This document shows, in pieces, positions 38,004 to 49,785 of a DNA stretch of 64,000 bases (position 1 is the stretch's first letter; each line of letters opens with the position of its first letter). This DNA comes from Ochotona curzoniae. Lineage: Eukaryota > Chordata > Mammalia > Lagomorpha > Ochotonidae. Location: the NCBI RefSeq assembly GCF_017591425.1, contig NW_024467121.1:25370707-25434706 (forward strand), written 5' to 3'. The notes under the pieces were generated by a model that did not search any database, had not been told where the DNA came from, and was given only the letters and a program-made list of their open reading frames with translations. The position numbers and the translations under genes were made by a program.

Positions 38004-40677
38004 TGTCCTCTAGGAAGCCATCTCATTAAAGTGAGCAGTAATGTTTGATCTGAACATCGATTTTCAAGCTTTTCACTACACAAAAACATACATGACATGA
38101 TCACTGGGCTTGTGCTCTTCAGCAGAGCATGCAACACTGCCTGCGTTTTGCCATCACTGGTGGAACAGGGAAGCTAGCACAGAAATGGAAAGTTTTTTAG
38201 AATACTGAAAAGATGAGTGCATACATGCATACACACATAGACACAGAGCAGAGAGAAAGAGAAATGAGTGAATTAGATAGATACATACATACGTATGAAT
38301 CACTGAAAAAAAACAGCCATTCACTGTTAAATAGTAGTACTGAAAGAAAAATTTATAACAAGAATGTATGTACCAAAAGTGGGAAAGTTTTGAATCAGTA
38401 ATTTCAATGTAATTCATAAACAAAGAGGAAAAAAATCCCAAAGTAAGGAGTAAGAAAATAATAATCAGATAAATCAATGAAGTGGAAAATGTAAAAATGA
38501 TGAGAAATCAGTGAAAAATAGAACTTGTTATGTTAAAAAAAATCAGTAAAAGTGACAAATCTGTAGCAATACTGACACAGAAAACCGACAAAAAGATGTG
38601 AAATAGGATTCAAATATATTTATAAAGTACAGTATTTCATGATTCAACTTTGAGGACAAGGGTGATAGAATTCTGAAGTGCAAAACCTGGAAAGAAAATG
38701 AATCAGTAAGGCAATTTGCTTTTTACTGCCACAACTAAAAATGCGTTTAAATGACATCTTTTTATAGCTTCTAAATTCTAGACAAAAACCTAAAAAGTGC
38801 CTCAATTTACTAAAAAGGAATCATATCTGTTTTGATTATTATTCCATTGATCTCTGGATTTTATGTACATTATTAGCTGTTAATGACTGGAAGATGTGAT
38901 CTTGTTGCTCTAGTTTCAAACTATGATCAGAGTTAATTTTTAATTCAGTAAAACCTGAACAATCTGTAGAAATGCACTTGATACTTAAAATGCCAAATAT
39001 AATAGTATTCAGTTATATATTAGTTTTTCATTTCAGTAAAATTAAGTCTTTATGTAACTAGATAGAACTCATAAAAACACGCAATCACTTATGCACCATC
39101 AGGCTCCCTTGGAAAGAGTTGTTAGAATACATAAAGTGTGGCTTTGTTCACTCACACAAAGAATATGTTCTCACTCTGCCTTTCCTGATTATAATACTTT
39201 CATAGAACAAAACGCATATTCATAATAGGGCAAAATAGGATAATCATTTTATTTATAAGTTGATATTATGCTTTTGAGCTTCACCTTTCTCCTGCTTTTA
39301 TTCTGATAGAAATATAAATACTAATGAAACTGGAAGGAAACTATGGCTTACACCCATTGTTTTATCTGGTGAGCACCCATCCTGTCTGGAAAATGCCTCC
39401 ATCTGGCATTCTCCACCAGCACAACCATACTTAATGCACTTTGATACCACCACCTTTGGCATTGGTGATAGAGTTAGGAAATGTGACCACAAAACTTGAA
39501 ACCAAAATTATTTTCTGTCTTTAGTGAAAGAAATGTAAACCCAGAAGCTATGATCATTCCCGATCCACTCTGTGGATGGGATATAGTGTGGCCTTGTTTT
39601 GATATTTCTTTTCTTTATTTTTTCTTCTTGGGGGACGTGGGGACAAATCATTCTATGCAGAAAGGAACCAAAAGGAGAGCAGCAGACAAGACTCAGGCAA
39701 CATCAGGGTCTCTGTGTCGATTTGCCTTAAGTTCCAAATGTTTCTCCTCTTTGGTTCCCAGTACCTTTTAGCAAATTTATTTATTTATCTATTTATGCTT
39801 TCATATATCCCTCAAAAGTTGCCTCTTACAATTACAAGTGCACTAATACAGGATCTCAAATTTTGTTGCTGTTAGGATATTCATCTAGATACAAGTGTAA
39901 TTTTCTTTGATGATGTCAATGTCCTCTGGCCAGAGACCACTAGAAATAAATCTGCATTTGAAAAAGTCGAATTAATTACTCCCTGCAACAAAGGAGAACA
40001 TGCACAAGGTATATACCAGTGGGTGTCTGAGAAACAGGGAATTAGGAAGATGCTAGGATTTGGGGTTTGATAGGCTGGGGGAGAATTGGAAGAGGTGAAG
40101 CTCTGTGTTGAGTGATGGGAGCATGTGGGGTGAATTCTAAAATGGTGTATAGTAACATGTTTTATCAACAGGAGGGGCAGGCTGCAAAAGACTGAGTATG
40201 GAATTGGCCAAGAAACTGTATTCATTCATCTAAGCCAAGATTGCGGCACATTTGATACTTTATGATTTGAACCGTGTTCTTATCCTGTCTTTTTCAGCCT
40301 AATTTTGGAGTAATCTTGTTTTTGTCTTGAGTCATCATTTTTCATCGAATGACCTTGTCCGTGTTAATATTCCATGTAAAAGGAGAAAGCCAAGACCTCA
40401 TTGTGTGACCCTGGATAATCCCTAGAACTCCAGAACTATCTTTCCCTTTTTCAATGCCCATTTTTGGCTACACACAGAAAGAAGGAAGATAAGGGCCATT
40501 CATCCCATTAATCAGTATGTACAGATTGTCACTCCTAAAATTTGTTGGATCAAGAGATTGGAGAGCATACTTTGCAATTAGATTACATTTGGACTATTCT
40601 GTCCCTTGGGTTGCAAGTTGGTGTACTGACCTCGCAGCTGTGACAACAGTTGTACAGCTACATTTAAGAGTTTTTAT
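38004..40677. other. Unique intronic sequence with small simple patches
   Basis: About 2.7 kb. CATA/GATA-like patches at 38218-38300, (TTTA)n patch at 39775-39800. No family or exon signature. Confidence 0.4.
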
Positions 40678-41007
40678 GGTCAATTGCAGTAGACTAGCAG
40701 CTAAAGTCCTTGCCTTGCATGTGCCGGGATCCCATACGGGCACCGGTTCTAATCCTGGCAGTCCCACTTCCCATCCACTTCCCCACTTGTGGCCTAGGAA
40801 AGCAGTCGAGGATGGCACTGGGCCTTGGGACCCTGCACCCGCATGGGAGACCTGGAATTGGCTAGGGCTCCTGGTGTTGAATTGGCCCAGCTCCAGCCAT
40901 TGTGGCCAGTTGGGGAGTGTAATCAATGGGTGGAAGATCTTCTCTGTTTCTCCTCCTCTTTTGTATCTTACTTTCCAATAAAAATGAAGTAAATCTTTTA
41001 AAAAAGC
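40678..41007 (+). mobile_element. CSINE, sense, young type
   Basis: A box 'tagcagctaaagtcc', 'gccgggatcccatacggg', B box GGTTCTAATCC at 40745-40755, 'cttcccatccacttcccc', 'gaaagcagtcgagg', 'ttccaataaaaatgaagtaa' and A tail. Flanked by similar GTTTTTATGG- and ATTTTTATAGG-like sequence. Confidence 0.96.
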
Positions 41008-41245
41008 ATTTTTATAGGATTTGTCATCACTGGGAGCATGAATGATTTTCAGAAATAAAATGTTCTTAAATACTAAAAAATACTTTTTGGAAGGATTGAG
41101 GAGAAATTCTATTCATTATTTCAGCTTTACAAAAGATTTGGAACTTTTTACTTCCAAACCTTTAAAGAAATTCTATAATTTTTAAAAATTAAACTGAGTT
41201 AAAATTATTTTGCATGAAGAATTTTTAAAATGATGACAGTTAGGG

Positions 41246-41592
41246 GTCTGGAATAATGGGTAAAGCTGTCACCTACCAGGGCCACATCTGGCCACCTGTG
41301 CATTAGGGCCACATCAGATATGAGCACCTGTTCCCATCTCAGCTGCTCAACCTCCAGTGCAACTCCTTGCCACTGTCCTTGGGAAAAGCAGTGGATGATT
41401 GCCTAACTGAGCCCCTGTCACCCACACAGGAGATCTGGAAGGAACTCCTGGCTCCTAGCTTTACCTGACTCAGTCCTGACCACTGTGACCGTATAGGGAG
41501 TGAACTAGCAGATACAAACCCTCTCTGCCTGTCTCTCTCCTTCTATAATTTTGGCTTCCAAATATATAAAATAAATCTGTCTTTAAAAAATG
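41246..41592 (+). mobile_element. CSINE, sense, older, with internal duplication
   Basis: 'ggggtctggaataatgggta', 'tcccatctcagctgctcaac', 'gaaaagcagtggatgattgc', 'ctggctcctagctttacctg' and 'ttccaaatatataaaataaatc'. AGGGCCACATC occurs twice (about 41278 and 41306), showing a small tandem duplication near the 5' end. Flanks resemble each other (AAAATGATGACA / AAAATGTGACA). Confidence 0.85.
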
Positions 41593-42006
41593 TGACAAAT
41601 AGAGATACTCCAGAGTCTCATAAAATGCCAAATAAGAATAATTATGTGGATTTTTCAGTATTTGGGATAAACACTGACTCATAACTTTAGTAAGTATTTG
41701 ATAATTATGTATGTTGAGGAACACTGAGGGGAAATATCATAAGACATTGTGTTTTTCCTCAAGTGACTAATATGAGTAAATCTGCTTTGTTTTGTATTTG
41801 TTTTGCTCTTGCCTGTAAAACTACATAATCACAGATATATTTCCATAGAAACTGAATAAATGTTCATTATATGTTATTTAATGGTGTGGAATATTTGTTA
41901 TGCATTTTCTAAGGAATTAAGTATCAAACTTAGGTCATATGATATTAGATTACATAAAATTACAACATTGAACCTCTTTAATAAGAAACAATATTTATCT
42001 CATCAA
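41593..42006. other. Unique intronic sequence, nothing recognised
   Basis: AT-rich, no signal. Confidence 0.45.
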
Positions 42007-42192
42007 AACCACTAATCTGCCTGGAAAAGTTGTGAAAGATGACCCAAATATTTGGTCCCCTTCCACCTACTTGAGAGAGACCAGAGTGGAATACTGGCTC
42101 TGGGCTTTCACCTGGCTCATTACTGGTTGTTGAAGTCATTTGACAAGAATACCAGCAAATTCTCTTTGTATCTCTCTGTTTCTCCAACTTAC
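42007..42192 (+). mobile_element. CSINE 3' fragment, sense, old
   Basis: 'tgcctggaaaagttgtgaaag', 'atgacccaaatatttggtcc', 'ggctctgggctttcacctgg' and 'tctctttgtatctctctg' follow the CSINE 3' half. Confidence 0.6.
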
Positions 42193-43158
42193 AACCATGA
42201 GAATGTTGGGGTTATCTCACAGTGGTAGAACCCCAGGGTACCTTTGAGGAGAAATTGGAAATTAAATTGACAGTTTCAGAGCTGACAATAAGAATACATT
42301 TGTGGCAGAAATATCCAAATTACCAATCTAAAAAGAAAGTTTCCTATCCTTCCTTGGTTGATAAGTAATATCAATTTTGACTCTAGTATAGCATTCTTTA
42401 AGAGAAATTTTAACTTTCTCTGAAAGAATTTTGAAAATAATTTTCTCAGTTAAACAATGTAGTCCTGGAATCAATATTTGGCTTTCTTAAAAAGAATGGA
42501 AAATTTCTGGCAATTGCTTATTTGTTCCGTAATCTTTTACTGGAACTTCCTGTAGAACCTGTATGATTCAGTCTTCTTAAATGTATTTAAATCAGTGGTA
42601 AATGCAAAAGGAACACGTATGAAAGACTACAAATCAGAGTCAACATTTGAAGATATTTTAAAGGTGTGTGAATACTGAGATTGATGCTGGTATGAATGTT
42701 TCTGTAAGTTTCAGGGCGTGATTGACATGTCTGATAATCAAGTTTATTTTGACATTTGTGCTGAATTATTTTAACTGACACTGCTAGAATCATTTTGCCA
42801 CTGATAACATAATGCATTTTCCAGATCTCTGAGGTGAGTAGGTAGCGAATTTAGCCAATCTTTAGGGGAAATGGAAATGGAATCCATGGCATCGCAGGTG
42901 ACATTGGGATTTCATTCATGTAACCATGATATAGCTTACAGAATGAGTTAGTAAGCATTCCTTTAGTGAATGATTTGCTTTATCTACTATTAGTATATTA
43001 AAACCTTTTCCATGTTTAAGTATGTCATATTCAATAATATAAATGTTTCATATTTAATAATTTACTGTCTTGCTTCTTACAAACCTGAGATCTTACAAAC
43101 TGGAGTAGCAAAAGTGGACAGTTCTTAAAATTCACATGATTAAAAAATGTTCACAGGT
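42193..43158. other. RGS7 intron, unique sequence before the exon
   Basis: No repeat recognised in the ~970 bp before the exon, which is consistent with a repeat-poor exon flank. Confidence 0.5.
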
Positions 43159-43181
43159 GTTTGTGTTTTTTCTTTTTCTAG
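43159..43181 (+). promoter_or_regulatory. RGS7: 3' splice site (polypyrimidine tract and AG) of the RGS7 exon
   Basis: A T-rich tract broken by few purines runs directly into TTTCTAG and the exon. An upstream CACAG at 43152-43156 could be a competing acceptor but has no pyrimidine tract, and using it would add intron sequence in front of the DEP codons. Confidence 0.85.
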
Positions 43182-43232
43182 GGTCAGACATTGTTCAGTG
43201 GTTAATAAAGAACTTAACTATAGAAGATCCAG
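43182..43232 (+). CDS. RGS7: RGS7 internal coding exon (DEP-domain segment, 51 nt)
   Basis: Seen: an acceptor ending TTTTTCTAG, then 51 nt, then AG|GTAAAT. The exon supplies the last two bases of a Gly codon, sixteen codons reading SDIVQWLIKNLTIEDP, and the first base of the next codon (Val in known RGS7). No stop occurs in this frame. Family knowledge: the peptide equals the DEP-domain segment GSDIVQWLIKNLTIEDP of mammalian RGS7 as I remember it. The paralogue RGS6 has T for the first S, M for the I in WLI, and S for the T in LTI, so RGS7 fits better. RGS7 is a GTPase-activating protein for Gi/o alpha subunits in neurons and is obligately paired with Gbeta5; the DEP/DHEX region binds the membrane anchor R7BP and GPR158/GPR179. 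Both flanking introns are phase 1, so the exon is symmetric and its length is a multiple of three. Preceding and following RGS7 exons were searched for by eye and not found, so they probably lie outside the window. A processed pseudogene is excluded by the intact splice sites and intronic flanks. Confidence 0.9.
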
Positions 43233-43240
43233 GTAAATAA
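43233..43240 (+). promoter_or_regulatory. RGS7: 5' splice site of the RGS7 exon
   Basis: The exon ends CCAG and the intron starts GTAAATAA. This is a GT donor with A at +3 and +4 but A instead of G at +5, so it is moderate in strength. In-frame TAA follows at once if the donor is not used. Confidence 0.85.
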
Positions 43241-46137
43241 GTCACTTTCTGTTGTTACAATTTTTTTCTTAATGTTTTTAAGAAGTATGTTTTGTCAGGA
43301 ACATTTAAAGTAACAATTAAAACTTTAAGAAATTATTATGTTGAAATTATACGAATTTTATGGTTATCAGCATCTATGAAGTTAAAATTTTATGATTTTT
43401 ATAAGTTTTACATAAATAATTTACCATTTTGTATTATTTAAGTAGTCGTAGTCATTAAAGTGGATAAGCTGTATACATGTTTGAATGATTGTACATATAA
43501 TTTGAGTAATGAAACTATTTATAAGATACATACAGATAAAACTTATTAGTGTATACTTTTTAACTCCATTTTTGACAATGCTGTTATAAATGTAATTTTA
43601 TTTTTGTATGCCAACACAAAAAAATGTATGTATGAATGTATGTGTGTGTGGCTTTTAATGTTTTTCTCTAAGTCAACAGCTATTCATTCATTGTGGTTGG
43701 AAATTGCGTTTATTCTGCTGCAGGAAAATAATTTGCATAGTTTGAGATAATTTTATCCAGTTCATATTTTTTGCATTGTCTAGAACAAATTCCTGCATTT
43801 GATACATTCAACAACTTTTTGAAAGCATCATGCAAAACCCTTTATTTATACAGCAAACAAGTCATACCAATGGAATAAAAATGAAGTGTATATTGTTTAG
43901 AGAAAAGAAAAAGCTGATAAAGAAAAGAATACTTTATAACACCTTATCAAAAACAGAATATAAGGACTCAAAATGGCATAACAGAGAAGAATCTCTGCTC
44001 ATTAACCTATGTAATACACCATACCATTGTTTGGAGAGGAATATAGTAAGGCATTCACTTCGAACTCTGAATATTATCAATTTTGGATTATTTAGTACTA
44101 AAAGTACTTGAAGATATAAGACCCTATTGCTTTCTTGTTTTGTGATAACTTCTTATTGTCATGCATTGGAATACGGCAGCTCAAACTGTGACATACAGAC
44201 CTGTGTGTACTCATGCTCATTTGGTGCCTGAGCTTTTGAAACTTAAATTATCCTAGAAGATTAAATGGCAATAAGACAGTAAGAATGGAGCAGCTATTGC
44301 CAATATTGTATTATTACTAAGTGAACATAAGATTTAATTATGAGGAAAGGAAGCTGCAGTCTTACAGTTTATATTTTAGCCTCATCTTAATGACATGAAT
44401 TCAGTGATGTAAATTGAGCCATTAACCCAGGGATTGGCACAATGACTGCTCACTGACAGAAAAAATGTTACAGATTAAAAAGGGTGGAGTGGATTTGCAG
44501 CAGTTTATTTTTGCATCATGAAGAATAAATGTGCTGTCAAGTGATAGCCTGATAAACCATAAACATACTTAACAGTTATAATTGTTGGTAAGAGTCATTG
44601 CTTATACTTCTAGTTTTCTTAAAGATGACGTGTGAAGAGAGTGTTATGACAGGTTTAAAAGAGTTTTTCAAGGTGATAAGTTTTTAAAAATCCATTGATT
44701 TACCTATGATGGTGTTCAGGGTTCTGCCCCTGGTCCTAAGGAGAGTGAGAAGCACCAGTGATTGCTCTGAATATATGTTAGATTGGAATCACAAGAAGTT
44801 ATCAACCTGGTAGCCACTTTGACCCTAATTAAATACAGTTATCAGTGTAACTGATATTGCAAAAAGGTGATGGCAAATTCCCTTATATCACTGATATAAA
44901 TCTGGGAATTCTCATGAAGAAGTACTAGGGAAGTATTTAACTGGCAGATTTAGTTTTAACTCTGTTAACTTGTTGAAGATGTTTGAGAGAGAGAACTCAC
45001 ACCCAGTTTTTATCTTATGCTTAAGTTTTCATTATTTTAACAAGTTCTCTTCCAATAATATATTCTATGTGATAAGTTATAATGTCTTACTTTATTCCTC
45101 ATAACACTTTAAGATCACGTGGCAAGTATTGTTATAAATATATTTCATGACATTTGATGTTTTAGAGGTATCTTTGGATTGACTTGTGCATATTTTCCAA
45201 ATTCTTGTTTCTAAAAGGAGGGAGTCTTTCCATGACAAAGTTTTAGTTATTGACTAGATGCATGGATTCTCCTTGGATAGCCCAATGCCATAGTTTCTCA
45301 CTTTTGCTGCTTAAGCTAGAATGGTATTTGAATAAAAATTTATATTCATATGTTGGCTTTTGAACAGAATGAGTATAGCAGGGAGTTAAGTGCAACCTTA
45401 AGCAATCCTAGCCTAAAGGTTTCACTTGAATGTAGTATTGTCTGAGTATAACCATTTCACTCCGATACATTTCTTTAATTTTGTTGTGAACCCAGCAGAC
45501 TACAACATGTGCTTGATTATTCTTTTGTGTTTGCCTTTCTTGGTGGAAGAAAACTGTCCACACTTGGTGTTTATTATCATGCTGCTTCAACTGCATTTGG
45601 TGCTGTTCATCTCTTGTAGTGAATGGCAAACAAAGTTGTGCACTGCCTTTTTTCTGTGTTCTGCCTTTCCCACCTTGCTTTGGGATTTTATTGGGAATCT
45701 GCTTAGAATCTTTTCTACTTAGCCCTGTAGTGTTATTGCAGAAGAAGCCTGAAATCTGATCCCATCTGTGGCACAGTGATAGATTTTGGGAGCATATGTT
45801 TGATAACTTTTCCTAGCTTTAGCATCTATGCAAGTTTCAACTTGTGTGTGGCACTAATCGTTTAAGTTTCTTGGTGCCTTCATAACAAAAGATGACATTT
45901 ATTAGTGTCTTTTAACTGTGCCACTAAGAAGTATTGTTTGTGCAATGTGTGCCTATTTAACTTACAGTTGCAAATTCTGAGTGTAGATGTAACTGCATTA
46001 GTGTTAAACTATAGCTGGTCTTTTAAATAAATGACTTCTTTGTTATAATTGAAAGCTGGTATCCATCAGTTGTGGAGTAGGGACAGGAAGTATGAAGAAT
46101 TGAAATCTTTGTAAACAAACTTACACATTGTTGAAAT
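43241..46137. other. RGS7 intron, unique sequence after the exon
   Basis: About 2.9 kb without a recognisable interspersed repeat, the longest such stretch near the exon. TATG/TG-rich patch at 43625-43652. Open frames at 43830-44111(+), 45408-45629(-) and 45426-45722(+) have no domain. Confidence 0.5.
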
Positions 46138-46171
46138 CTGTGTGTGTGTGTGCGCGCGCGCGTGCACGTGT
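46138..46171. repeat. Alternating TG then CG dinucleotide tract
   Basis: (TG)n passes directly into (CG)n and TGCACGTG, a strictly alternating purine-pyrimidine run of about 33 bp. It keeps five to six CpGs in an otherwise CpG-poor intron. Confidence 0.95.
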
Positions 46172-47832
46172 AGAATTTGCTGTCACACAATTGGGTAGGC
46201 TGGCAATTCTGAAATGTACAGAACAAGCCGACGGGTTACATAGGCAAGAGTTGACATTTAAGGTATTCTTGAGACAGATTCCCTCTTCTTGGGAGGAAGT
46301 CTGGTTTTTGTTTGTCAGTAATTTTCTCTAAAGCTCTGACTTGATGAAGATTATCCATGTCATGAAAGACAACCAACTTTACTCAGTGTCCGTTGATTTA
46401 AGTAAGAATCTCATGTAGAATACTCTTTCAGGTATATCTAGAAACTGTGTTTGACAAACATATAAATAGTAGCCTAGCCAAGATGACATTAAAGCCTACT
46501 GTCTCCACATGCGCTGGTTAGCATACTGTTCACCATCAGCACCTGAAGTTGGTGGCCCACTCAGTTGCTCCTGTGATGTTTGTTATTCCTAGGGCTTCTT
46601 CCTATTTATTGACAGACTTGCTGTGAAGGAACAGCTGATAAAGACTGTTGTAGTTCTTAAGCCCCTACAGAGTATTTATATTTTCAGACTGGAAAGTATC
46701 TTGTATGTCTTAATGTCTTGTGCTATGCTTCTGTCTCACTGTTAGCTACATGAATGTAATTCTGCTACACTCTTACCCTTTTGCGGCATGACATTCTGTC
46801 CAAGGCCATCCAAGGTTCCTGTGCCCAGGCACATCATACAGTTGTTCTGCTCTTTCTGGGTCCCATACTCTCTGTGCGTGAAACAAGTAACTGACAGTTG
46901 CTTTTCTTGGTTATAAATAGTTTTTACATGTTTTCATCACCACCTAAAAAATAGTTACATTATGCCAGCTAGCTTTGCAACATGATAAACCACTCCAAAC
47001 CTTTGGAGATTACCATTAGCCATCAGTTATTTACTTTGCCTTTTTGGAGTTCAGCTTATTACCTCTTGCCACCTTGATCTTCTTGGCTGTTTCCTGCCTT
47101 GCTGTCTGACACACTCAAACCAGCTGGTGAGTGGATGATCTCAGATGTGTGACATATGGCACTTGGTAGGCCATCAGTGAGATGCTTCTTATTCATTCAT
47201 CCTCAGCATGATCACACTTTTTTGTCACATGGTACCCCAAGGTTACAATCACAATGTAAGGTTTTCCTTACTACAAATAAGCACAAAGGCAATATAGGGA
47301 AGAAGACATGGTATATGAATAAAATGTTCCAACAGTATTCCAGATCTTTATTTCCTCTAAGTTTTAAACCTGCTTTTTTTTCATGCTTTTTTTTTCACTT
47401 TTTTGTTTCACCTTTGAAAACACGATTTGTGTCCAATATCATGTTCTGTTAATAAGGGATATTGTAACAGATAATTTTAAACACAGACTATTTCATGAAA
47501 CCTTTCTTCCAAAATTTAGCTCCCAAATTGCTTTTTTTTAATGAACTACAAGAATATTTGCAATAGATGCTACTGTTTTCATTCTAATTTTATTTTTAAT
47601 TTTCATTTATTGCTCTTTTTCACTTAGAATGCTTCTAAGCAGCAAAATGGCAGAGGACACACATCCTCTGGTTATGCAGAGAATGGTCCAGGACAATCAG
47701 GTCACAGTAATTACTTTATTGCTTTTACTAATGGGAAGTCATTGAAATGGCATCAAGTTTATGTAACCATTTATTCAGTTGTGATCTCCTAAATTGTTGG
47801 GGAAAAGGAAGAAGACATAATGTTGTTTTAAT
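46172..47832. other. RGS7 intron, nothing recognised
   Basis: About 1.7 kb; a C/T-rich stretch near 46790-47110 could be a very old L2-type relic but I cannot support it. Confidence 0.4.
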
Positions 47833-48152
47833 AGAAATATCTGTTTATTTTTATTGGAAAGGTAGATTTACAGAGAAGGAAAAATGGAGAGAAAGATTTT
47901 CCATCTGCTGGTTCACTCCCTAAATAGCCACAATGGCCAGAGCTGAGCTGATCCAAAGCTGGGAGCCAGGAGTTTCTTCCAGGTCTCCCATGCAGATATG
48001 GAGTGCTAAGGCTTTGGACCATCCTCCACTGCTTCTCAGTCCCTAAGCAGGGAGATGGATAGGAAGTGGAGCAGCCAAGACACGAACTGGTGCCCATGTT
48101 GGATGTGGGTGCTTGGGGGTGGAGGAATAGCTGGCAAAGCCGTTGCACTGAG
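47833..48152 (-). mobile_element. CSINE, antisense
   Basis: 'tctgtttatttttattggaa', 'gtagatttacagagaagg', 'ccatctgctggttcactccc', 'ggccagagctgagctgatcc' and 'gcagggagatggatagg'. The head is diverged. Confidence 0.93.
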
Positions 48153-48264
48153 CCAGAAGAAAAATTAAATGAAGAGTTCCTCATGTGGCTTAAACCAAAT
48201 ATAAAGTAAATGATGGAAAACCCACATAGAATAATAAGATTAGAGAAAGTATGGATTTATATAT

Positions 48265-48640
48265 GATAGCACTTAGTTTTATTTATTTTTAATTGACAGA
48301 GATTATGCATATTTATGAAGTAGTCAATGATGTTTTCATATGTGTGTATACCGTGTAATATCAAATCAGGGTAATTGCATCTGTCCCCTTAAACATTTAG
48401 GATTGTTTTAGGTAAAAACATCGAAAATCCTTTCTTCTGACTTTTCTTCTTGTATTGGAGACATAGAAATTGTGTGATCATTAACAATCATCATCCTACT
48501 GTCATGTGAACTTTTTACTGCCAACAATATCTCAGCACTTCTTAATAAACTTCTCCCCAATCCTCCCTCCCTCTAACTGCCACCTTTCCACTCTCCTGTG
48601 TTCAGCTTATTTCATGTAATGACCACCATAAACCATTGCA
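48265..48640 (-). mobile_element. L1 3' UTR, antisense, old
   Basis: 'tttaattgacagagattatgc', 'catatgtgtgtataccgtg', 'gtcatgtgaacttttta', 'cttctccccaatcctccctc', 'gttcagcttatttcatgtaa' follow the order of the antisense 3' UTR of older L1s (M/P type). Confidence 0.6.
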
Positions 48641-49029
48641 GATTTTTTTTTCCGTAGAAGCCATCTCTGTTGTATAAATACCAGTGAAAATAGACATTCA
48701 GCAAGTCAGTAAGACTTTTTGCTTACATAATCATCAAACAACTTCAGCAGGATCAACTTGATATGCAATTGAGTATCTTAATTGTTACTGAATTAATTAA
48801 ATCAACCCACAGTGCCCCATATCGTGCAGAATGTATTATCTACTTCCAAGACTGTCACGGGTCTTCTGAAGAAAGAGCTCCAAATTCTGTTAGTTAATTT
48901 AACCAGATTCCATTTCAGATGGCCTTTGTTTTCCGTGGATTGATCAGACTGTCTGTAGTGAGAGCACAGTGTTAGGGATGTAAAAAGGCACCAGGAGTGA
49001 TAAATTGTGTGCTGTGTCATGTCATTATT
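48641..49029. other. RGS7 intron, nothing recognised
   Basis: No family or exon signature. Confidence 0.45.
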
Positions 49030-49205
49030 CTTGATAATGTTTTATACTTCACAGGCACTCTATGCTTTTCCAAGTCATTGTAAATAGATTATTTCACCTA
49101 ATTATTATATCAATATCATGAAATAGCCAGACATTTTTTCCGAGAAACTCCTAAATGCTGAAAATCATATATACACAAAAAAAACTTGGAAGTAGAGCTT
49201 TGCTC
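49030..49205 (-). repeat. Possible MIR, antisense
   Basis: 'tacttcacaggcactctatg', 'tagattatttcacctaatta', 'aatatcatgaaatag' resemble the antisense MIR 3' half (ttatctcatttaatcctcacaac, aataggt). The rest is diverged. Confidence 0.4.
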
Positions 49206-49514
49206 TCCCAGTGTATCATCTGTTCTATATATCTGTATCTGCTCCATTTTGAACAATTATAATTGTAGAGGCTGCTTCCCTATGACTCCTTCCTGGTCTA
49301 ACACAGTGGCCAAACTCTTCAATACCAGAAATCCACAAGGAGGCATCTTCAGGCCTAGAATCTGAGCTAAAGTGACCCCTTTAGGAGAATTTTACCTCCC
49401 TAGGAAAAAGAAAAAGTGTCCTTCATCAGTTCCTTAAACCCCATTTCTTAACCCTCAGATAAGAATTTCTGAGTAACCTTTTCCAAAAAACAGTTTAAGA
49501 TTAACTTCTTCAGC
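49206..49514. other. RGS7 intron, nothing recognised
   Basis: No clear family. Confidence 0.45.
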
Positions 49515-49785
49515 ATTGTTGAGCAGCAAGTAAAGCTGCCTGTGGTGTCAGCATTCTTTAGGGGCATCAGTTTGTGTCCCAGCTGCTCACCTCTGATCCA
49601 GAGCTCCACTAATGTGCTTGGAAAAGCAGAGGAGTGCGGCCCAAGTGCTTGGGCCCCTGCATCCACATGCGAGACCTAGAACACCTGGGCTCCTGACTTC
49701 AACTGACCCAGTTTCAGCCATTGAGACCATTTGGGAGTGAACCAGCAGTTGGAAGATTTTTCTCTCTCTCCCCACCCTACTACGG
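49515..49785 (+). mobile_element. CSINE, sense, lacking its normal A-rich end
   Basis: 'ttgagcagcaagtaaagctg', 'cagctgctcacctctgatcc', 'ggcccaagtgcttgggcccc', 'cctgggctcctgacttcaac', 'ccatttgggagtgaaccagc' and 'tttttctctctctccccacc'. It ends in the CT-rich part and passes without a break into the GC-rich block; the usual 'ccaataaaaataaa' end is missing here. Confidence 0.85.

Noticed and set aside
40517..40981. 154-codon + open frame, among the longest
   Set aside because: About two thirds is CSINE sequence; young CSINEs are often open in one frame.
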